Positions 59,886-64,000 of a DNA stretch of 64,000 bases are shown piece after piece. The notes beneath the pieces were generated by a model. The model worked only from the letters and a program-made list of their open reading frames with translations. It was not told the origin of the DNA and made no database searches. The DNA lies in assembly GCF_032854445.1 (NCBI RefSeq), contig NC_088299.1, forward strand, positions 12,457,608 to 12,521,607. The letters are read 5' to 3'. Both the position numbers and the translations under genes were made by a program. Position 1 is the first letter of the stretch. Every line of letters begins with the position of its first letter. Source of the DNA: Liolophura sinensis (Eukaryota; Mollusca; Polyplacophora; Chitonida; Chitonidae).

Positions 59886-62800
59886 ATTCGGATACATAAT
59901 CCCATGAAGTAATTTTTTAAGCAGCGAAATATATCACGTTTCACACAGTCACATTAAAACGAGAAGTAACCTTTGAGTATCTAGAATATCTGGAAACAAA
60001 ATAAAACTGTTAAACTCAGATGTATCAAAGATAAATATACTTCATGGTCAGAATTTCCACAAGGGGGTTGATGAGTTTTATATGGTGCTTTAAGAACATT
60101 GTTTTACCAGTAAACGTATGGTTATTGAAATCAAACTTTTGATTTATTTGATGTATATATTTCAATTGTTTTTAGTAAGGTACTAAGAAAATCAGTTGTC
60201 CGTAAAGAAAGCTGGTGTGATCCCTGGTAAACTACCGTCCTTCGCCAGGTACTCGAACGTTTGGCAACCAGCAGTTATCGGTTATCTTGTTTTCTCGAGA
60301 GGTCATTTCAGTAGAAATATTGTCCAGAGATTCGGCTTAGGTGCGACCCACTTCCACAGAGCTGGGCGGGGAAAATACATTCTTTACAGTAATCGTTGAC
60401 CATATCCTAGGATTCCATTTTTTCCGTTATGAAGAAAAGCACCAAAATTGAACTTCCTGGGATATAAGTTTCATTATGACAAAAGAATGAAATACTTTTG
60501 TTTTCTTCCATTGTTGTAGGTGTGTCAAAGAGTCCAGATAAGCTGACAATCACTTCGAGGGATGAACATATCTCACCCAGACTTTATATGATTTATCTAC
60601 TGACAGGTTGCCCACTCGAATCTTTGTTTTGCCCATATGTATTTGGCTTCCCATTTCTTTGATGAGACTGTTTTTTTCCCGAGGATTCAATCCCTGCGTC
60701 TTAACTCGACGTAGAGAGACAGGTGGAGTGAATGTTGTTTGAAACAGGTTTAGCTAACACTAGGAAGAATGCGGAAACCAAGTTGACAAATCTATCAAGT
60801 TGCCATGTGGCTATATCAGTGTAGATTTGAACTAGATCTGACCGCATTAACCGTTCCCGCTCCAGATCTGCTTCGACATCGTTGTTTAGGTGCATGCTGA
60901 CATATGCCACGTACGACGAGATGCGTTCAAGGGCAAGGGAATGCGTTTTTGATACATCTTGATGCAATCGCTTAAACCACTGCAGCTGCCCGTGTCGTTA
61001 AGTTGTTGTTAAAAAGGGAAAAAAATGTGAGGCTTTAGACATTCGTTGTCTGGATAGATCGTCCATGCATTACGCAACGACCTCGGCGATTTACATAATC
61101 CACAAAATGATGTAATTTGAAATGAATCCTCCATGGAAGGTCAACTGTCCCAATCGTTACGTGATGTTGTAAAGCAACGTCCTTTATATTGCTGCTTAAT
61201 GCCTGTGGACTGGCTTTAGTCATTTGGAAATACAATGACAGTATAAACCCGCCAACCTCGAGAATACCCAGTGCACTGTCCGTTACTTATGTACTGACGC
61301 AGACATACAGATTCAAACTGTCGTCAGATTCAAGAAAGGAAATATCTCTTTGTCAATTACAAACAACAACAACAACACAAACACAACCTGATGTTTTCTC
61401 CTAGATGCGTTAGTTAGTGCTCGACTGCGTCAAAAGTTCAAATGTATTCGTAAGTTTTTCGTTGCTGTAGACAGATTCCTATGTGGAAGCTCAACAAATA
61501 TCACACCCATCTGATGCTTCCCAGGCATTCCCTGATCTCCACTCATTTCACTGTCTACAAATTTCAATGTCCAATAGATGCACTGGGACTTTTTTCCCGT
61601 GATAAAACGCCAAAAGAAACTCTATTTTCGGACAGGTATGGGAACAGGTACGAGGGGAATGACAAACTGGAAACGGATTAACATTGCTGAATTCAAGAAT
61701 TATTTTGTTTGGGAACAGGTTTATAACACGTCATCGTTACGTCAATGTCCCATATGCAACATACATGTCTGTTTTTCCACTATGTGCTCAAGGATGCTTA
61801 TCCTAATGCAATAGTCATGACCATGAATGTATCTGTTTTTGTCTTTTTGTTAAAGGTTTAGCAATTCTATAATCAGAACAACTGGTTCCATCTGAAACTG
61901 TCACCAGTTATCTGAAACGATTGGAAGCATCAATTATTCGCTTGTATGGCTCTCTTTAGTTTTATTTGTTGAATTAAATAGGCAATGCCTTTGCCAGTCC
62001 TATAGATTTGCCCTATGTTTAGCCAGAAATTGTTTTGGACAATAACTAATCATTGATACTTCTTTGAAACCTTTTTTCTTTATTCCTGTACCACAGATGA
62101 AATCACACAAACGAAAAACACAGGGGAAACGATAAGCTATTAAATTATATAATGGGACTTTGACGTTCGACGATCTTCCACGTCTGTGTCTTCTTCCCTG
62201 CTTAATTTTGTCTCCAAAAAATCGAAACAATGCAGACTAAACCCAAAAAATGTTTGAGGTCAACTGCTCAACCAGTTTGTGTGAGGAAATAGTTTCGTTT
62301 GACGTGCTCCTCAGATGTGATATGACACTGTCACGCCATTGTGCAGCAATATCGTGCATAATTTCCCTGGTGGAGTTAGGGTCTAGCCCCTTAACTTCAT
62401 CTGTAATAAGCATGTGACCAAATACACGTCTCCAATACTAGTGCGTGGAAGTTGAGGACTCAATGTCAAGCCCAGACAAACCATGGCCGTTTGACGGGCG
62501 CATACGTAAATACCGTTCGGCTGAGGCATCTAGTGGTTTTTCCACGAGTCTCTATGTAACTATTTCATTTAATTAAACTTACGTAAAAACTGAAGGGCGA
62601 CTCTGAGGTTGATATAGCCGCTTTATACACGCATCATCATCAAAGTCAACAAGAGGTGAGCTTAGACAGGCTGCTCTAGAGCTAGCTTTTAGGAGAAGTC
62701 AAATATACGCTACTTGGGAGGAAACTATGTTTGGTAGCGTTCTCCGGTCAGAAAACTTTGCTAATTTACCCGAGGCACATAATCGTGTGTTGAGAAAAGC

Positions 62801-63727
62801 TTTTGTGCTACAGTGAAGTCACTGGCATTGAATTCTGAGTTGTGTGCCTCGTTAAATGGCTTTACTAGTAACCGAGCCCTATACAGGCTGCGACTTGGGA
62901 TCAAGAATTGCTGAGCAAAAATTTTTTTTATCGTTTTTGAGTAGATATATCTGTTTGTATAGTATATACAATAAAGACAGATAATAACTTGCTGTGGAGT
63001 TTTTTCATAATTGCTACACTACATTTTCTCATATTGCCGGACTACGTTTTCTCATATTCACCGACTGTCCAGGTTACTGTCATTACAGATTGGGGGGAAT
63101 ATTTGGAAAAACGCTCCTTGATTTATTAGATTAGATTTTATTAGAATTTTGATTGTCATGCTTGGATGGATAACCAAGAATGAATGACAAGAATAACCAA
63201 TGAATGACTGAATGATTATGGCTAACGCCATCTTGGCAATATCGCAACCACATGAATCCCGAACATGGTTAGATGAATTGAGATTAGACAATGTTAGTTA
63301 TAGCATTGCCTTTGGTCTTGGAACATATCAAATAAAGACAACACTTCTTTAGCACTAAATTCTCAACCGATCTATTAACCCGGAAAAGTGGACTGCAATG
63401 AGTCGACAACTCCCCATGCTAACTGGGCAATCCGCACTGAAGTCAAGTTTAGGGCAAGTGAAAATATTCAAAACAGTGTCCAACCGACAGTCTATAATTT
63501 GACTGTAGCTTATTGCTTACAGTTTCATTGGTGGCAGACTAGTGGTCTTCAACGAACGTTATACTGCACAAACGGTCAATCGAGCGCCGTTGTCACTAAA
63601 GTCCACGAACAGTAAAAAGAGGCGGTAATCAATCCACCAATTCTCTGTCCATGACAGAGATTGACCCCGCACCTCCACGCATGTATTAGATCAGCTCCCA
63701 ATATTCCACTTAACATTTGCTGCCTAA
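59886..63727. other. Long stretch without a confident gene
   Basis: On the minus strand, 60979-60701 could be a terminal exon: a CTGCAG acceptor, 92 codons including a helix-like EADLERERLMRSDLVQIYTD, then a stop. Another frame lies at 61235-61035. I recognise neither, and no linking transcript structure is visible, so both remain speculative. No repeats were recognised. Confidence 0.3.
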
Positions 63728-64000
63728 TGATCTATTTAGTTATTTGATTGATGCTTTACGCTGTACTCAAGAATATTTGACTTATGCGACGGTGGCCAAT
63801 GTTATGGTGGGAGGAAACCGGGCAAAGCCATTAGTCATTAAAACGAGTCATTATTGTGGAAGGAAAGTGGACAGAACCTGGAGGAAATTCAGGATTGCTG
63901 GTAGACCTTCCCACGTAGGACTGGAGCGGAAGACAGCATGTGCTGAACTCACAGCGACCGCATTCGTGAGAGATTCCACGGTAATTGTGCTGCGCTAGCA
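63728..64000 (-). mobile_element. SINE family 1, cut by the window end
   Basis: GCTGTACTCAAGAATATTTG, GGTGGGAGGAAACCGGGCAA, TGCTGAACTCACAGCGACCG (B-box region) and GTGCTGCGCTAGCA at the very end. A short insertion lies near 63830-63860. The head continues beyond the window. Confidence 0.9.

Overview
This is nuclear DNA from an animal, most likely a marine mollusc or another lophotrochozoan. The evidence is AT-rich sequence dominated by introns and intergenic DNA, GT-AG introns, many degraded copies of tRNA-derived SINEs, several minisatellites, long (TA)n and (CATA)n arrays, and two genes of a kind found in marine invertebrates: a urease accessory GTPase and a mucin-like chitin-binding secreted protein. 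I cannot name the species.

Layout. 1-560 is a purine-rich 48-bp minisatellite. 1589-9325 (+) is a complete seven-exon ureG gene for a GTPase that delivers nickel to urease. Its introns hold a 27-bp minisatellite and several SINE fragments. 9747-9890 is a 16-bp tandem array. 9.9-17.4 kb is non-coding with scattered SINEs. 17476-18778 is a 1.3-kb A/C-rich 14-bp minisatellite. 18.9-31.4 kb is non-coding, with SINEs and a solo 3' end of a reverse-transcriptase element (21.6-22.1 kb). 31451-32389 is a striking inverted repeat: two 255-bp arms with one visible mismatch around a (TA)n-rich loop. 33.07-34.09 kb is a broken copy of the reverse-transcriptase element whose 3' end matches the solo copy. 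40695-45731 (-) is a secreted protein with two chitin-binding type-2 (peritrophin-A) domains followed by a long Thr/Ser-rich tail; a TATA box lies upstream and a poly(A) signal downstream. From 46 kb to the end I see no confident gene, only SINEs, microsatellites and a 69-bp tandem repeat.

The two genes point in opposite directions, lie about 31 kb apart and have no evident functional link. Urease activity and chitin-binding matrix proteins are both relevant to marine invertebrate physiology, including nitrogen handling, pH and calcification, and cuticle or shell matrix. Any link here would be speculation.

Three dispersed tRNA-like repeat families recur. Family 1 has a tRNA-like head with A and B boxes and an AATAAATAAA-like tail; a related variant, 1b, shares its 3' end. 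Family 2 ends in a CACTCA-type tail. Family 3 is a shorter family with a B-box-like head. Most short open frames are either repeat artefacts, because tandem units lack stops, or chance. The least explained structure is the 255-bp inverted repeat at 31.5-32.4 kb.
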